Notes under the pieces: generated by a model
Seen by the model: only the letters and a program-made list of their open reading frames with translations
Told to the model about the DNA's origin: nothing
Database searches by the model: none
Part shown: in pieces, positions 34,032-46,406 of the stretch
How positions within the stretch are numbered: the first letter of the stretch is position 1
Layout of the letters: each line of letters begins with the position of its first letter
Made by a program: the position numbers and the translations under genes
Source of the DNA: Vigna angularis
Taxonomy: Eukaryota > Streptophyta > Magnoliopsida > Fabales > Fabaceae
NCBI RefSeq assembly: GCF_016808095.1
Contig: NC_068977.1
Span: forward strand, 8,740,479-8,804,478
Length of the DNA: 64,000 bases
Reading direction: 5' to 3'

Positions 34032-35108
34032 TGTCAGAGCGGCTGCAGCGGAATGGTTAGCGTGGGATAACAAACCAAGAGGGGGGGTGAATTGGTTCTT
34101 ACTAAAATCGTGTGCCTTAAAAATTTCTACTCAATTAAACTTACTTAGCAAATAATAAAGACTATAAAATAGAGTAAGGTTGAGAGAAATTTGCACAGTT
34201 GATTTTATCCTGGTTCGGATCTTACCAATCCTACGTCCAGTCGCTTATCTCAAAAACAAGATAAACACTTCACTAATCACAAAACTATTACAAACTACAA
34301 TCACACAGATACAATTTGTAAAAGTTTAGAAAACACCTCTCTTGAAGCCACAAGAGATGAAACAACACCTCCTTTGAATCTTCACAAAGGATGAAACACT
34401 TCCTCCGAATACTTCACGAAGGATGAATTCCTCTTCCAAACACTTCCTTAGATGCACCAAGGATGAACCAGCTATTCCTCTATCACCGTAGCAGTATTTC
34501 ACCAACTCTACAGACAGAGTTTCCTTAGCTGAGCAAGAGTACACAATTCTCAAGAGTTTCAGAGTATTTGAGCACAAGGGAAGAGTTTCTCTAGTTGGTT
34601 GACTGTTTCTTGAGAGGAAATGAGAGTCTATTTATAGACTCATCCAAAGACTCTTCCATTTTTCGTTTTCAGCCTTTCACACTGTGTTAATCGATTAGCT
34701 ACAGTGGTTAATCGATTAGCACCCCAACGGATAGTCCAACGGCTCTTAAAACGGCTAGTTTTTCAAACGGCTCCTGTGTTAATCGATTAACAGCCCTTGT
34801 TAATCGATTAACGTTAATCGATTAACACCCTGTGTTAATCGATTAACACTGCAATGCTGGGCTTCTTCATGGCGCACTGGAACAATCGATTAACACCCTC
34901 TGTTAATCGATTAGCACTGCACAGTTTTGGCTTTTTGGTTAATTTTTACATCACTTTTGAATGTATACATAAAACTACTAATTTTCCTATGATCATACAA
35001 TTATTACAAAAGATTACAAGTCTTCAAAAGATCATTCTTCATGAGTCTTGGTTGTTCTTGACTTGATTTGGATATCATCAAAACTTCATCTTCATCATTT
35101 TGCTAACA
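34032..35108 (-). repeat. 5' LTR of the gag-only element
   Basis: 1077 bp, identical by eye to 30590-31666 except for one base. It would drive transcription of the gag frame leftwards. Frames of 70-83 codons that appear in both LTRs are by-products of the repeat. Confidence 0.95.
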
Positions 35109-35828
35109 AGTAGCCCCATATAATTGATCCAAAAAATCATTAATCCTTGGTAAAGGGTACTTATTCTTAATTGTCAACTTGTTCAGCTGCCTATAATCTA
35201 CACATAGTCGAGAACTGCCATCTTTCTTCTTAACCAGCAGCACAAGAGCACCCCACGATGATACACTTGGCCGAATGAATTGTTTATCCATCAACTCTTC
35301 AATTTGCTTCTTGAGTTCAGCTAGCTCTGCTGGAGCCATTCTATAAGGGGCTATTGATATTGGCCCTGCTCTTGACACCAAATCAATTGAGAATTCCACT
35401 TCTCTAGGAGGAGGCAATCCATGTATCTCTTCAGGAAAAACATCCAGAAATTCGTTTACAACCAAACGGTCTTCCCTCTACTTACACTACATCGAACCGT
35501 CCAGACTCTGCTCACCCTGAACCACTTCTAAATGAGATAGTATCAAGAAGCAACTACCACCTTCCATTATATCCTGCCTCAACTGACCGATTGCTAACGA
35601 CTCTTCTTGCTCTTCATCTGGAAACAACAATTTCTTCTCACCTCAATCTATAAGAATGCGATTGGCAGCTAACCAATCCATTCCTAAGATTACCTCTAAA
35701 CCTTAAAGAGGAAAACAAATCAGGTTCACTTTGAACCGACGACCTTCAACCACTATTGGACATTTAGCACAATAAGTAGCCATCCTAACCTCCCCAACTG
35801 CTGGGGTTGACACCACCAGATCAAACTG
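35109..35828 (-). pseudogene. Gypsy pol remnant: reverse transcriptase N-half and protease tail
   Basis: On the minus strand, 35109-35465 reads the RT start ([55 protein letters not shown]) and is cut exactly at the nested insertion. Upstream, 35466-35828 encodes the end of a retropepsin-like protease (VILGMDWLAANRI, with the usual DWL motif) broken by several stop codons. The protease catalytic DTGA-type motif is missing because the sequence changes abruptly at about 35828 into LTR sequence. Confidence 0.9.
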
Positions 35829-36177
35829 AAGAAGAAGAAGAACTTACCAGCTCAAATGAAGTCTAGATCAGTGCAAAGTGAAACTCTTGGCACCAGGAGG
35901 ACTCAGCGCTACCTGATTGATGATCGAAAGAAGAAGTGAGAATTTGTAGATAGAAGAAGGGGAATTGTAGAGAGAAGGAGGAGAAAAGAACTCAGGAAGT
36001 TTGGAGAGAAGAGGTGCATGCAGAAAGTGGCTCGAAGTTTTGAAAAATTTACTTATATACTACCGTCAAAACTGAACGGCCACTCAGCTACACACACCTG
36101 TCTTTCACTTTCTAAATTTCTAAATCCTTTCACCTACACCTGGCTTCCACTCTCTGCTGAATTTAATGGTCCTGGCA
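35829..36177 (-). repeat. Truncated gypsy 5' LTR
   Basis: Matches 27650-28002 with about 5-8 percent differences by eye, much more than the nested element's LTR pair. The missing 770 bp, the primer site and gag were removed by one deletion whose join lies in a GAAGAAGAAG purine run. Confidence 0.88.
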
Positions 36178-36182
36178 AATTG

Positions 36183-36870
36183 AAAGTTAAAAATTTCAAA
36201 ATTTAAATAAATTTATTGAAATAAAGCATTTTGAAAATATAAAAGATTTAAATAAAAATAATTTACATTTCAAGAATTTTAAATTTTAAAAAATCTTAAA
36301 ATTCCTCTTACAATTCCAAACACAAGGTTTAATAAGACAAAAATCCTTATTTTTAATAAGACTTGGTTTTTAAAAGTTCAAGTTCTTTAGGCACATTTTT
36401 AAAACAGTTAAAAGCACTAGACATTTTGAAAGTATCGGAAATAACTTCATAACATGCTTGAATGATAGAATGTGTATGAAAAAAATTTGCTTCATCATTC
36501 AAGTCAGCAGAAGGTTTATAAGACATTATGTTCTCCATGAGACCAAGATGGACTTCTTCTTTCTTATTTTCTGATTCAATGATCAAGATCTTTTCATTTA
36601 GACATGAAATTTTGAACTTGTGTAGCTCTTTTTCTTAAGACCTCTAGCAGGTAGGATTAGTTCTTAGAATTTCATCAATGAGATCATACTTTTCAATGTT
36701 CTATCTATACTCTCATTTTCTTCAATTTTGAACAATTCATACAGAAGATTTAGAAGACTTAGTTTGTTTCCTTTTACTGCTTTTCATCCTTCCAATGTCA
36801 TAACAAATGTGTCTCATGTCTATTTAACACACTTTAAAGAATGTACCATAGCATAGAATGATGCAGGGTC
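36183..36870 (-). pseudogene. Decayed coding relic, unassigned (retroelement gag-like)
   Basis: On the minus strand fragments read LNEKILIIESENKKEEVHLG and ANFFHTHSIIQACYEVISDT (36353-36600), preceded by stop-interrupted KYDLIDEILRTNP (about 36690). Length and charge pattern suggest a gag or coiled-coil protein of an old copia element. I cannot match it to a named family. Confidence 0.3.
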
Positions 36871-37399
36871 TAACATAACTTGACAATGGTATTTTTATTT
36901 TTGATTAAATATATTTTTAGTTTTTCAATGTTTAGTAAAAATTAGAATTAGTTTATTTCATAAACTTTTGACTAATTTAATTTTTCATATTTAGAACGAT
37001 TTAGATTTATTCTTTTTAACAAAATTTTGTTAAGTAATGTTTTAAATGTCTTTCTCAATTAACATTAAAGCAAAAATGTATCAAATGATGGATTCAAATA
37101 CTATCATAAAATACGTTTGAAATATTAAATAAACCTAACAAAATTAATTAAAAAACTAAATCCACACATTTTTAAAGTTTAGAGATTAAATTAGACCAAA
37201 GTTTTAAGGAGAAATTATTTCTAATTTTCACTTAAATTTAAGAGATAAAAGTAAATTTAATTATTTATTCTTTAGTCCAAAACTCTCTCGGTATTGACTA
37301 ATGATTTTTGTTATATAAAAAGTTGAGTTTAAAAAAAGACGTAAGTTTTTATACAACTCATAACCATAACTTTATTAAACCACTTAATTATATGATCGG

Positions 37400-38420
37400 T
37401 TACTTTAATTTAATGCAAAAAAATATCAAGAATGAAAATGCTAAAGAGAGAGAAAATATGTAAACAATTGATTTTATACTAGTTCTTAGAGTTATATTCA
37501 ACTACACCACCTAATCTCACACTAAAATAAGAATTTCTACAACGTCCAACCAACACATTGAAGGTAAACAACTAATGAAATTACATCTTGAACCCTACAA
37601 GATTGGTTTTCACACCTAATAATACTCTTACTACACTAAATTTAGAAATCCTATCTAAAGACAATTTAAGAAACTCAAATGAATACAAAAAATGAAAACA
37701 AAAATCACTTGAAACAAGATAATCACAGTGAAAAAGAATAAACTAGGTGAAGATCTATTTTTCTCTTCAAACAGATATTGATCCCATATTTTTCCAAAGA
37801 GAGAGCTTCAAGAATAGTTTTCAGCTCAATTTTGAACTCTCTCAATAGAAAAGATTCCTAAAACTTGTGTTTTTATTTCATGTAAAATGATTTTGAAATG
37901 AGAGAATTACTCAGATTTTAAGCTGTTTATTTTAATGGATTAAAATTTCATTTTAATATATTAATTTCACTGGTGGTATTTATTAGTTAGCTCGTTATTT
38001 TAACATATTAAAACAAAAAAAAATTCAAAGTCTTTATAGAGGTTAAGAAATTTTAATTTATTCAAAATTCGTTTTACATATTAAAATGAAAAGCTCATAA
38101 CTATTCATGGTTAAAAGTGATTCTAATCAATTAATTAACCATATTATCTAATCGGTTAAAAGGCCTTCTGCAATCATTCTATATACCCATATAATTTTTT
38201 TAACACATTAAAACATCTTTTAATCAATTAAAACACATCCTATCACCAAGACAAACTCTAATACATTTTGAAAACATTTCTAATTGCTATTATAAGATCG
38301 AATCACGAAAGAGAAACTTAAACGGATCCTAATCAACACAACATAACCTAAAATCGTATTGAAGTCTTCATGAACAAATTCAATCTTCAAATCCTTCAAG
38401 AGAGATGTAGATTCATCATA
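37400..38420. mobile_element. Old Sirevirus-like LTR relic
   Basis: The layout follows the young LTR at 30590: GAGAGAAAATATGTAAACAA, then TTGATTTTATACTAGTT, ACAACGTCCAACCAACACAT, and later repeated (A)TTAAAAC and TTAATC(A/G)(A/T)TTAA words. Divergence is high and no ends or duplications survive. Confidence 0.35.
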
Positions 38421-39329
38421 TATACCATAGTTCCAACAATTTTAATCTAGTAGAATATGATTGCCTTTCTCTACCACGTCTAAATAAAGCATCCTCTTGT
38501 TCTAGTAATCATACTTTAAGCATTAAAACATAGGCGGACAATTGATTACACGACCTTCAAACTCCATGAATCTTGTTATAGGATCATGTCTCTTATCCTG
38601 TTAAAATAGTTATCCCAAGAGGTTGTTTTAATTCATATAGCAAATTAGATGGATTAGGTAGAGTTTACGACCCCTTTTTGATATCATAAAAAGACAGCTG
38701 AAGGTAAATGGATGACCCAGTAAAAACAGTGAGTGGTTGATTAAAATTAATTACAAGCTCAATCCTATTCGATCAATGTAATAAATATTCAATTCAATTA
38801 TGCATTGACTTTTCTTTCATAAACGTAATAAAATTTCAAAGATTACATTTAAAAACATTAAAAAAATTTGTAAACATTCAATATTAGAATTTTGAAATCG
38901 TCCACAGTTAATGGGAAAGTCGTTATAATTTTAAAAATGATAGATTGATCATCTATCATCTATAAATAAAATAGATAAACACTGATTAAACCAAGAAAAA
39001 AAAAACGTAACCCCGCATTAAACATATATTGGCTAGGTGTTGTCCATCTGAAGCTCTCATATACTTACAATTATATTTTAATTATGAACAAAGGTGGAAT
39101 ACCCTCAATCGTCGCTAAATTGGTGAAGTTCAATCCCAGCCAGATCACAAATAAACGTCAAGAAATCTAATGTCACTCAATTCCAGTACTGCAAATGCTG
39201 TATCAGGGCCGAATAATACCTGGGACTAACAATGAAAGGCACTACTCCACTTTTGCTCCCACAAAGCATTAAATGATTCCACGCCCAACTACTACCAATA
39301 AATTTCTATATGAAAGGAACGGCGTCATC
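38421..39329. other. Downstream flank of the AGD14-like gene
   Basis: AT-rich to about 39000, then less so; 39090-39329 probably includes the 3' UTR of the ArfGAP gene on the minus strand. No other gene is seen. Confidence 0.45.
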
Positions 39330-42300
39330 CTATGCAAAAGGATTTCCCCCAAATGAAGCAACTGGTTCTGGTGTCTGGATGTTCCTGTAAATGTGCAACT
39401 CAGTCAATGAATACATACACACGATAGACCACTTCTTTTGACAACATTAGAAGAAAGACAACATTGTAATATACTACTGTATCAAAACCATATATGAAAC
39501 ATGCACAACAGATCTATTAAAGATGGAACTTCGGATATAAATAATCTTTGAAGACAAGTTGCTCAATGAAAGATGTTCATTCAGTGGATCACCAAGCAGC
39601 CAACTTCCTCTTCCTTTCAGATCTATATGAAATTCATTCTATATACTGCTGCATGGCCAATCGTATCTACAAAAGGGTGTTTAATGCATAAGCTTGTAGA
39701 CCAAGATACCATTTACTTGCCTGATACCCTTGTGAGTTTCGTAGTGTAAGTGTCATTTTGATGAATTGATTGTGCACCAATGATATCACTAGATTACAAT
39801 TACAGCTAAGAAACAGATGCAAAAAGTTTCCAGTCTCGGTAGAAAGAATGATATCCAAAAGCAGAAAACCCATAAATTTCAATAGCTTGCAACCAACATA
39901 TACAAAAATAAAGACGATGAAAAAAGAAAAGCAGAGGGGAAACGATCTTGTATTCAACTTACTGTATTTGAGAACCTGGTGATTGCACAGCCATGAATGA
40001 CAAACCACCTAAATCAAATTATCAACACATGAAAAATAGTATTACAGTAAGAAAATTGCATTGAAACAATTATTTGAATTGCATTTACTAGAGTGATATA
40101 GAAAACATACTGGATAATTCAAGACAGTAAAGAAATGAAAGTATGTAAGACTAAAATATTTTATTGGACAAATAATGTTTCAATATTCCCTAGATGTTTT
40201 CAAGCACTACCTTCTCCAGAAGAGGAAATAAAAGGGGTCACCGTGTTTTGGGGAAGCCAAGATTCAGCTATACCATTATGGAAGGAGGTTGGAAACAGGG
40301 AATCTGGCAGTGCATCTTGCAAAGAGCTCATATCAAGAAACTGAAATTGAAATACCAGACGTGTTAGATATAATACGTGACCGAAGGTAAGTCACAATCT
40401 CACTGTCTTCTACATCTCATGATTCAAATTGTCATATTGGTATCTTTTCCATAGGCAGTAACACCAGAGTATTGGAATCCATGCAACAAGGATAAACTAA
40501 AACCCTTTAGATTTTTTGAGCTGTGCGGTGAAATTTCAATTCAGAACATTAAAATGAACCAGACAGAAAGGCTGCAAGTTATAATGCCAGATTGAAAGGG
40601 TTAAAATCACATGCTAGGAACATTGAAGAGAAAGATCACAGGAACTATCACCAATGAGTTAAAATTTTGCAGAAATATCATGTAGGAACCAGTTTAATGA
40701 GGTAATACTAGAAATATTAAACAGACAAACAGCTAGCTATTCACTGTTCTTGACATACCATATTGTTGTGAGCTACATCAGATTCATCAGGAAAATCAAA
40801 TGGATTAGTTGATTTACATTTCGTTCCAATAGGTTCAATGTCTCCCTGAAAGAAGAAAGAGTATTAAAGACCAAATTTTTTTAAAACCTATCACTTTATA
40901 AATAAGAAATTTTCAATCAACCTAAGAGAACTAACCATTGAAGGAAGCATGGATGGTGGATATTCTGAATCATTGACATGCGATGGGATGTCATGATTTT
41001 CAAATGCATCAACCGGGACAATGCCTTTAACGCCATCACTTTTGGACCCCTGATTTTTTAAAAAGGAAAAGGTGGGTGAGTGAATAAAATAGGAGAGCTT
41101 GTGAATTCTACAAGCTCATAATGTAATTAAGGATAAGTATAACAACCTCAGACTCTCTTAATCCCAAAATTTGATTATCAGCTGAGGGAAAATTGTGCAA
41201 TTGTAATCCTTGACTTAGGGCATCCACAGGATGATGGCCACCAGAATCTTCAAATGCATTCCATGGCTATACAAAGTACAAAAAACACATGAAACCTTAC
41301 ACAAGTTTTTAATGTACTCCATGAGATCTTTCAATTCAACCAGGAACAAATGCAACGGTGTCCATAAAATTATTCATTTCTGAACAGACACAACATACAA
41401 AACCTTAAATAAGTTTCAATCTATTCTATAATATCTTGAAATTTCTCCACAAAAAAAGAAGCAAGGGAAACAAATTTCCTTCATAAGAATCCAAAACCAG
41501 CCATTGACCAAAAACTCTTGTACTTACTTGAGTGTTTGCTGATATAGCGGAAACTTGTTCTTCACTATTCCACACACCATCATTCCATAAATTAGATGTA
41601 AGTGAAGAATGTATACTGCCACTTGAAAATTCAAAAGATGGCCATTGTGTGTTTGCATTTGAAGTGGAAAACGGATCAAATCTTTCTTGTAAAGATTTAG
41701 CACTTAAGGGTACAGTAGCTGGAATTTCCATTTGTGCAGTGGATGAGGTGCTCTGAGGCATGTCAAAAGTTGCCCATCCTTCATTTTTAGGGACAGATAA
41801 ATCCAGTGCCTTTTCATTTGAGTTTACAGTGGAAGGCTTCTCAGAGAGATCCGCAAAAAATTCAATGGATGCAGGTTGGGATGCTTGAGGAAGTTGATTG
41901 TCATTGAAAAATGGAACTGCAGATGAAAAGGATGATTGAAACAGATCCACTGTTGGAGCTTGAGATGCCGCTGCTGCTGATTCAAATGGTGCCTTGGAGA
42001 GGTCCATGCTAACAGATCTTGTAGGACCAGGTGGTCGTGGGATGCCAAATGCTTTATTCTGAAGTGGTTCTGAAGGTTGAACTGGTTCAGAGAAAAAATC
42101 AACTAAACTGCCAGAATTATAAGATCTCAAGGATGAAATTTTGTTGTCTCCTGATTGTTCTGATGCAGTTATCTGAGGTATGAGTGCAAATTAATATCAT
42201 GCAAAGAGAAAACACCCAATCAGCTTTCTACAGAAACAAGGCCACAAAACAAGGACTTGGAAAGTGCAATAAACACGATCATTAACAGAGAATATTCACC

Positions 42301-45300
42301 AAGTAGTTTGAATCTATGTTTTAAATCCCTGATAACAGAGTGTAGTGGTCAGCCTAGAAATGCTTTAGTAAGATAGCATCCAATGGCATAACTATTATTT
42401 TAAATTTGTTTATAGTTCATATAAAGTACACAATACACATTAGTTCTCAAAAGTGATAAAAACTGCCCAATATTACTAAATTCAAACCTGATATTAGTTT
42501 ATTATTTTCAGTATTACTAGATCTACAGATTTCAATTTTGAAATTAAAATCCCAAAAATAGCCAAAAAAAAATTCCCTAACGTCTCTGTTCAGAACTGCA
42601 CCTCTATAGCACCACAATGTTTCAGTAACGCAGCCAGCTATTTGGTCTTCTACCGCAGCTAAACTAAATTGCTCTGTGTCTGCTATATAAAACCTGGGTT
42701 TGAAGAATACTCATGCTAAGCTCATGGTTATTTTAGAAAGGTGATATTTGGATGTTTGGAGTTAAACAAGAGGTAGTAATGGAAAACACCATATCTCAAC
42801 ATTTTAATACATCTCTGAATGGTGCTGACCAATCAAAAAATCCATTCTTAATAAGACACTTGAACTCAATTTTCTCTCTGTACCAGATTTGTTATCCTGC
42901 TGCCCTGAAAAGTTGATCTGATTATCTCCACAAATCCCAAAATGTAATGCTTCACTAGTAATATTTTTATTATTCCTTGACAAAAATAAAAATAACTTTA
43001 GATACATAATTTTACATGATAATAATTTTCATTATAAACTAGAAACAGCTTGCAAGCAAAATATGTTTTTTATTCATATAGGAACAGAATATTCCAATTG
43101 TCTGATACCTGTGGAGGACGAAATCCATTTCCATCTCTCTTGGCATTGACATTATTTTCCAGAGATGCATTTCTTGCGTGGTACCACACATCTTCACTCG
43201 AACTGGAACCAGAGCGCCTTTGATAGGATGGACTGCTAATCTTAATATCTTTATAGGAATTGGGAGACTGAACATCAGATTTGAATTGTTCGCCACCACT
43301 AAAAACAGAAAAGTCAGAAATTCTTGGACCAGATCCTTCATTTGCAAATCTGTCATCATATGCATGATCACTGAAGCGGCCAGGACTGTAGATAATACTA
43401 GATATTTTCCCTTCATATCGAGCTTTATCTGAACCAGGCTTCCTGGTGAGTGCAGCTGCTTGTTTTCCATACTTCCGATCCTCATACTGATAATCATATG
43501 GAGGACTTTGAGAAAATGAATGATAAGAACTGGCACGCCTAACCTCATCTTCATGAATTCCAGGGCTCTACAGTTAATTGCAAATATAAATGTTCAGCAA
43601 TTAACCAAAGGATTAAATTAACTTGGACTACAAGTATAGTTAATGCAATTAATTATGTAAAGCTGTTTACCTTAGTAATTGCTAAGGCACCATATACTTC
43701 ATTACATTGACAAATTTAAGTTTCATTAAATAATTATATGCATAATAGTAAGAAAAAGATCAGTGTGATTGATCATCTTCATTTTTTTATTTCTGCAAAA
43801 TGAATTGAATAGAACAATTATAATAATAATATTACTATAATTTATAATTTATTATTATTATATATTTAGAACAAGGAAAGCCCAAAAACTATCATAAACC
43901 ACAAAAATATTTCGAGAAATGCAGGGGAAGAATAAGCAATGCTACTCTGGAGAAAAAAAAACAGTATTTAAGTATATATTGCCTGTGCATCTCTTGGGGG
44001 CTTTTCTGAAGACTTCACTGCAGCATATCTTCCATCCACATATACACTCTTTATAAATTCCCTTACTTTATCAACATTGCTGCAAAAAGCATGAGATCAT
44101 AATACACAATAAGTAAAACATATTAATAGGGGTACATCAAAGGTTACTTAAATAGCTTTAACAGCAAACCATGCAATAATTATACCTGTTATCTGGCAAC
44201 CGCTGCCTTTGGAAGTCCCAATTTTTCAAGTATATTTCCCTTGCACGCTAAGTTAAAGAGCCACAGTGAAATCTTATTTCAACAATGAAACATAGCCACA
44301 TTTCAAAGTCGAAAAGAAGAAAATTCACCCTTTTACCTGGTTACCCCCAATTTGAAGAGCATCGACTTCTTGCGAAGTGAACTTTGCCATTGAGACAGAC
44401 TTCACACGATGAGTAAACTCACGACTGCATGACATAAAAATAATCAGGTGATTTTGAGAATAATGCAATATGTAGAATTACTACAACAACAATCACAAAC
44501 ATGCCCTTTCTAACTAGATGAATTTGACACCAAGAAAAACATTAAAAGGAATACTAAATTGATTATATTATAAAGCATAACCGATCACTATTCTAGACAC
44601 AGAAACAAAGCTTAATATTGATTATAAGATTAATTCATATTATATGAACATAGTTTAATATACTAAACATACAAGGCTTTCACTTTTTCTATGATTTCAA
44701 CCCATGTTAAAATGTTCAAAAGTAAAGCAGAAATTTATAAGAAGACCATTATGGAATTAAATATTTTCACAAATTATTAAGAAGTACTGCAGGACACAGT
44801 TTCTTTTTATTAAAAAAACAGAAAGAAATTAGTGTAGTTAGCGGAATAATGCACGTTCATGATTATTTTCCACCACAAGAGTATCTAACATTCAATGACA
44901 TTCATGTTCTGACTTAAAAGTACATATAAAAAATTAGCCTAAACTTGACACCAAGCCTTAATTTATTTTTTTTTCTGAATCAAAATCCCATCTCCTTCAA
45001 TCATTGAGGACTGACAAGGAAACCAAAGGAAGAAACATAAACAAGATAATAAAGTGAAAAGGAACTCACTGTATTCCACTGCATGTCATGCAAATGAAAG
45101 TCCAAAAACTTGTACATACATATTGTGGTCCCTGTAAAAGTGACGGGAGATGCATTAGCTAGAAACCATCACATAACAATGACAAAAATGGTTCACAAGT
45201 TATTTTCTCAACTACTCTCTAGCAAAAGAGTAAAACATCATATAAACATCATTCTGGTAACTTGTCCAATCCTTCTAAGTTCTCAACAACCATTCCCACT

Positions 45301-45535
45301 TCAACTGAAAGGCTTAAGACTTGTTCAACTTCAAATTAATCATAAAAGCCAAAGCCCAAAACTTAAGAAACTACAACACAGTTTCACTAAAGCAAAGAGA
45401 AAAACGAAAATCAAATTCAAATACAGGAGTTGAATTTACCAAGCTGTTGCAGTTGATACATCTTCGATTTGGGGGAAGCTTCATGAGACCTCTGATAATT
45501 TTCTCATTCTTCTCTTCTTCCTTTCTGCTTCCCAT
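39330..45535 (-). CDS. AGD14: AGD14-like ADP-ribosylation factor GTPase-activating protein, 13 exons
   Basis: ArfGAPs stimulate GTP hydrolysis on Arf proteins in vesicle traffic. My splice model (minus strand): 45440-45535, 45070-45131, 44337-44424, 44186-44247, 43983-44079, 43109-43567, 41528-42172, 41147-41266, 40936-41049, 40759-40845, 40211-40340, 39963-40008, 39330-39384. All phases agree and give 686 residues plus stop. The zinc finger is C26/C29/C46/C49 (CX2CX16CX2C) with the catalytic arginine R54 in GIHREFTHRVKS; the ArfGAP domain ends near SVYVDGRYAAVKSSEKPPRD. The rest is a long, serine-rich disordered tail with WxxF-like and NPF motifs (STNPFDFPD, final GGNPFA), as in Arabidopsis AGD14/ZIGA4, which suit adaptor or EH-domain binding. 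One intron (after 43983) has a GC donor. Length and order fit the family; it looks intact. Confidence 0.92.
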
Positions 45536-46406
45536 CACCAAACCCCAAATCAGAAACAAATAAACCCTAGAAACTGCAATCGAAGTCACAGCGAGAGAAA
45601 AAAATGAGAATATTCAAACTTCCGAAACAGAGAACGGATTTTTTCCACCACCAAATGGTGGTGGCAGCGTTCGATCTAGGGTTTTGGGGTTCCTGAATTG
45701 GGGAAAGGTAGAAGGCGAAGAACCCAAAAACCCTTTGTGAGTTGTTTGGTTCACATAAAATGGGTGATCCAGGGAACAGGAAAATACAAGTAAGAGAAAC
45801 TTTGCTTTGTCACGTTTTTTAAATTTAAATTTTGTCGGATGTTTTACATGAATGTTACCAATAATTTTATTTTGACATAAAGTGATAAACCATATTATTT
45901 TTCTTTCATGACATAAGTCATAATGTATTATATTACACAGCTCAATGACAAAAATGCCAACAGTACAGAGTTGAACAGCACTAATTAAGAAAATAAAAAT
46001 TAGGTAAAAACATGTTTTTTAATTAAAAAATATTATATGACAAAAAATATATTTATTTTTCTTTATTCATACTTGCTTTACTCTTAATCATAATTTTTTA
46101 AGACATATTAATAAAATAATATAAGTTATTTGATTATTGATTACATATCTAAAGCTTTGCCTTATTTGTCCTTAACGAGCTTTATTAAGGAGTTAATTTG
46201 TTTCTTGATTGGAGGGAACAAGGTTCTGATCCTGTATTGTATGATTTGAATCTTGAATTCAATGTTTTTTTATTATTAAACAAAATAATATTAGAAATAT
46301 TTTATAATAAATAATAATGGAAATGGATTTGTAATTTACTCTTGCTTTTTTATTTTGTAAGTTATATTTATAAACCAACTTTTAATTTTTATTATTTGAA
46401 AATATG
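45536..46406. other. 5' UTR and promoter side of the AGD14-like gene
   Basis: From 45536 to about 45775 the minus strand is mixed-composition leader sequence ending near CATTTTATGTGAACC. Beyond that the DNA is AT-rich and non-coding. Confidence 0.45.

Larger units (their letters stand above)
30590..35108 (-). mobile_element. Non-autonomous gag-only LTR retrotransposon (TR-GAG type, Sirevirus-like), 4519 bp
   Basis: Two direct LTRs of 1077 bp each begin TGTCAGAGCGG and end TTTTGCTAACA. They are flanked by the exact 5-bp duplication AGTAG (30585-30589 and 35109-35113). I see one difference between the LTRs (T at about 31221 against C in the other), so the insertion is very young. A primer-binding site, a polypurine tract and one intact gag frame are present; protease, integrase and reverse transcriptase are entirely missing. 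This matches the known class of terminal-repeat retrotransposons with a GAG domain, which must borrow polymerase from an autonomous partner. It is inserted in the same direction as the host gypsy element, inside its reverse transcriptase. Confidence 0.95.
26883..36177 (-). mobile_element. Ty3/gypsy (Tekay-like chromovirus) LTR retrotransposon, defective, with nested insertion
   Basis: Flanked by the 5-bp duplication AATTG (26878-26882 and 36178-36182). The 3' LTR (by the element's own minus-strand direction) is 26883-28002; the 5' LTR at the right is reduced to about 350 bp. Between them lie, reading on the minus strand, a protease remnant, a split reverse transcriptase, RNase H and integrase with a chromodomain-like tail. 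Gag and the protease active site are lost in a deletion that joins protease directly to the inside of the 5' LTR. A younger retrotransposon (30590-35108) sits within the reverse transcriptase. Stops and a frameshift show it cannot make a working polyprotein. Confidence 0.92.

Noticed and set aside
30884..35066. 70- and 83-codon ORFs duplicated at 30884/34326 and 31412/34854
   Set aside because: They lie entirely in the two LTRs and are duplicated with them.
45110..45563. Plus-strand ORFs over the first exons of the ArfGAP gene
   Set aside because: They are antisense to well-defined exons and introns with conserved zinc-finger residues.
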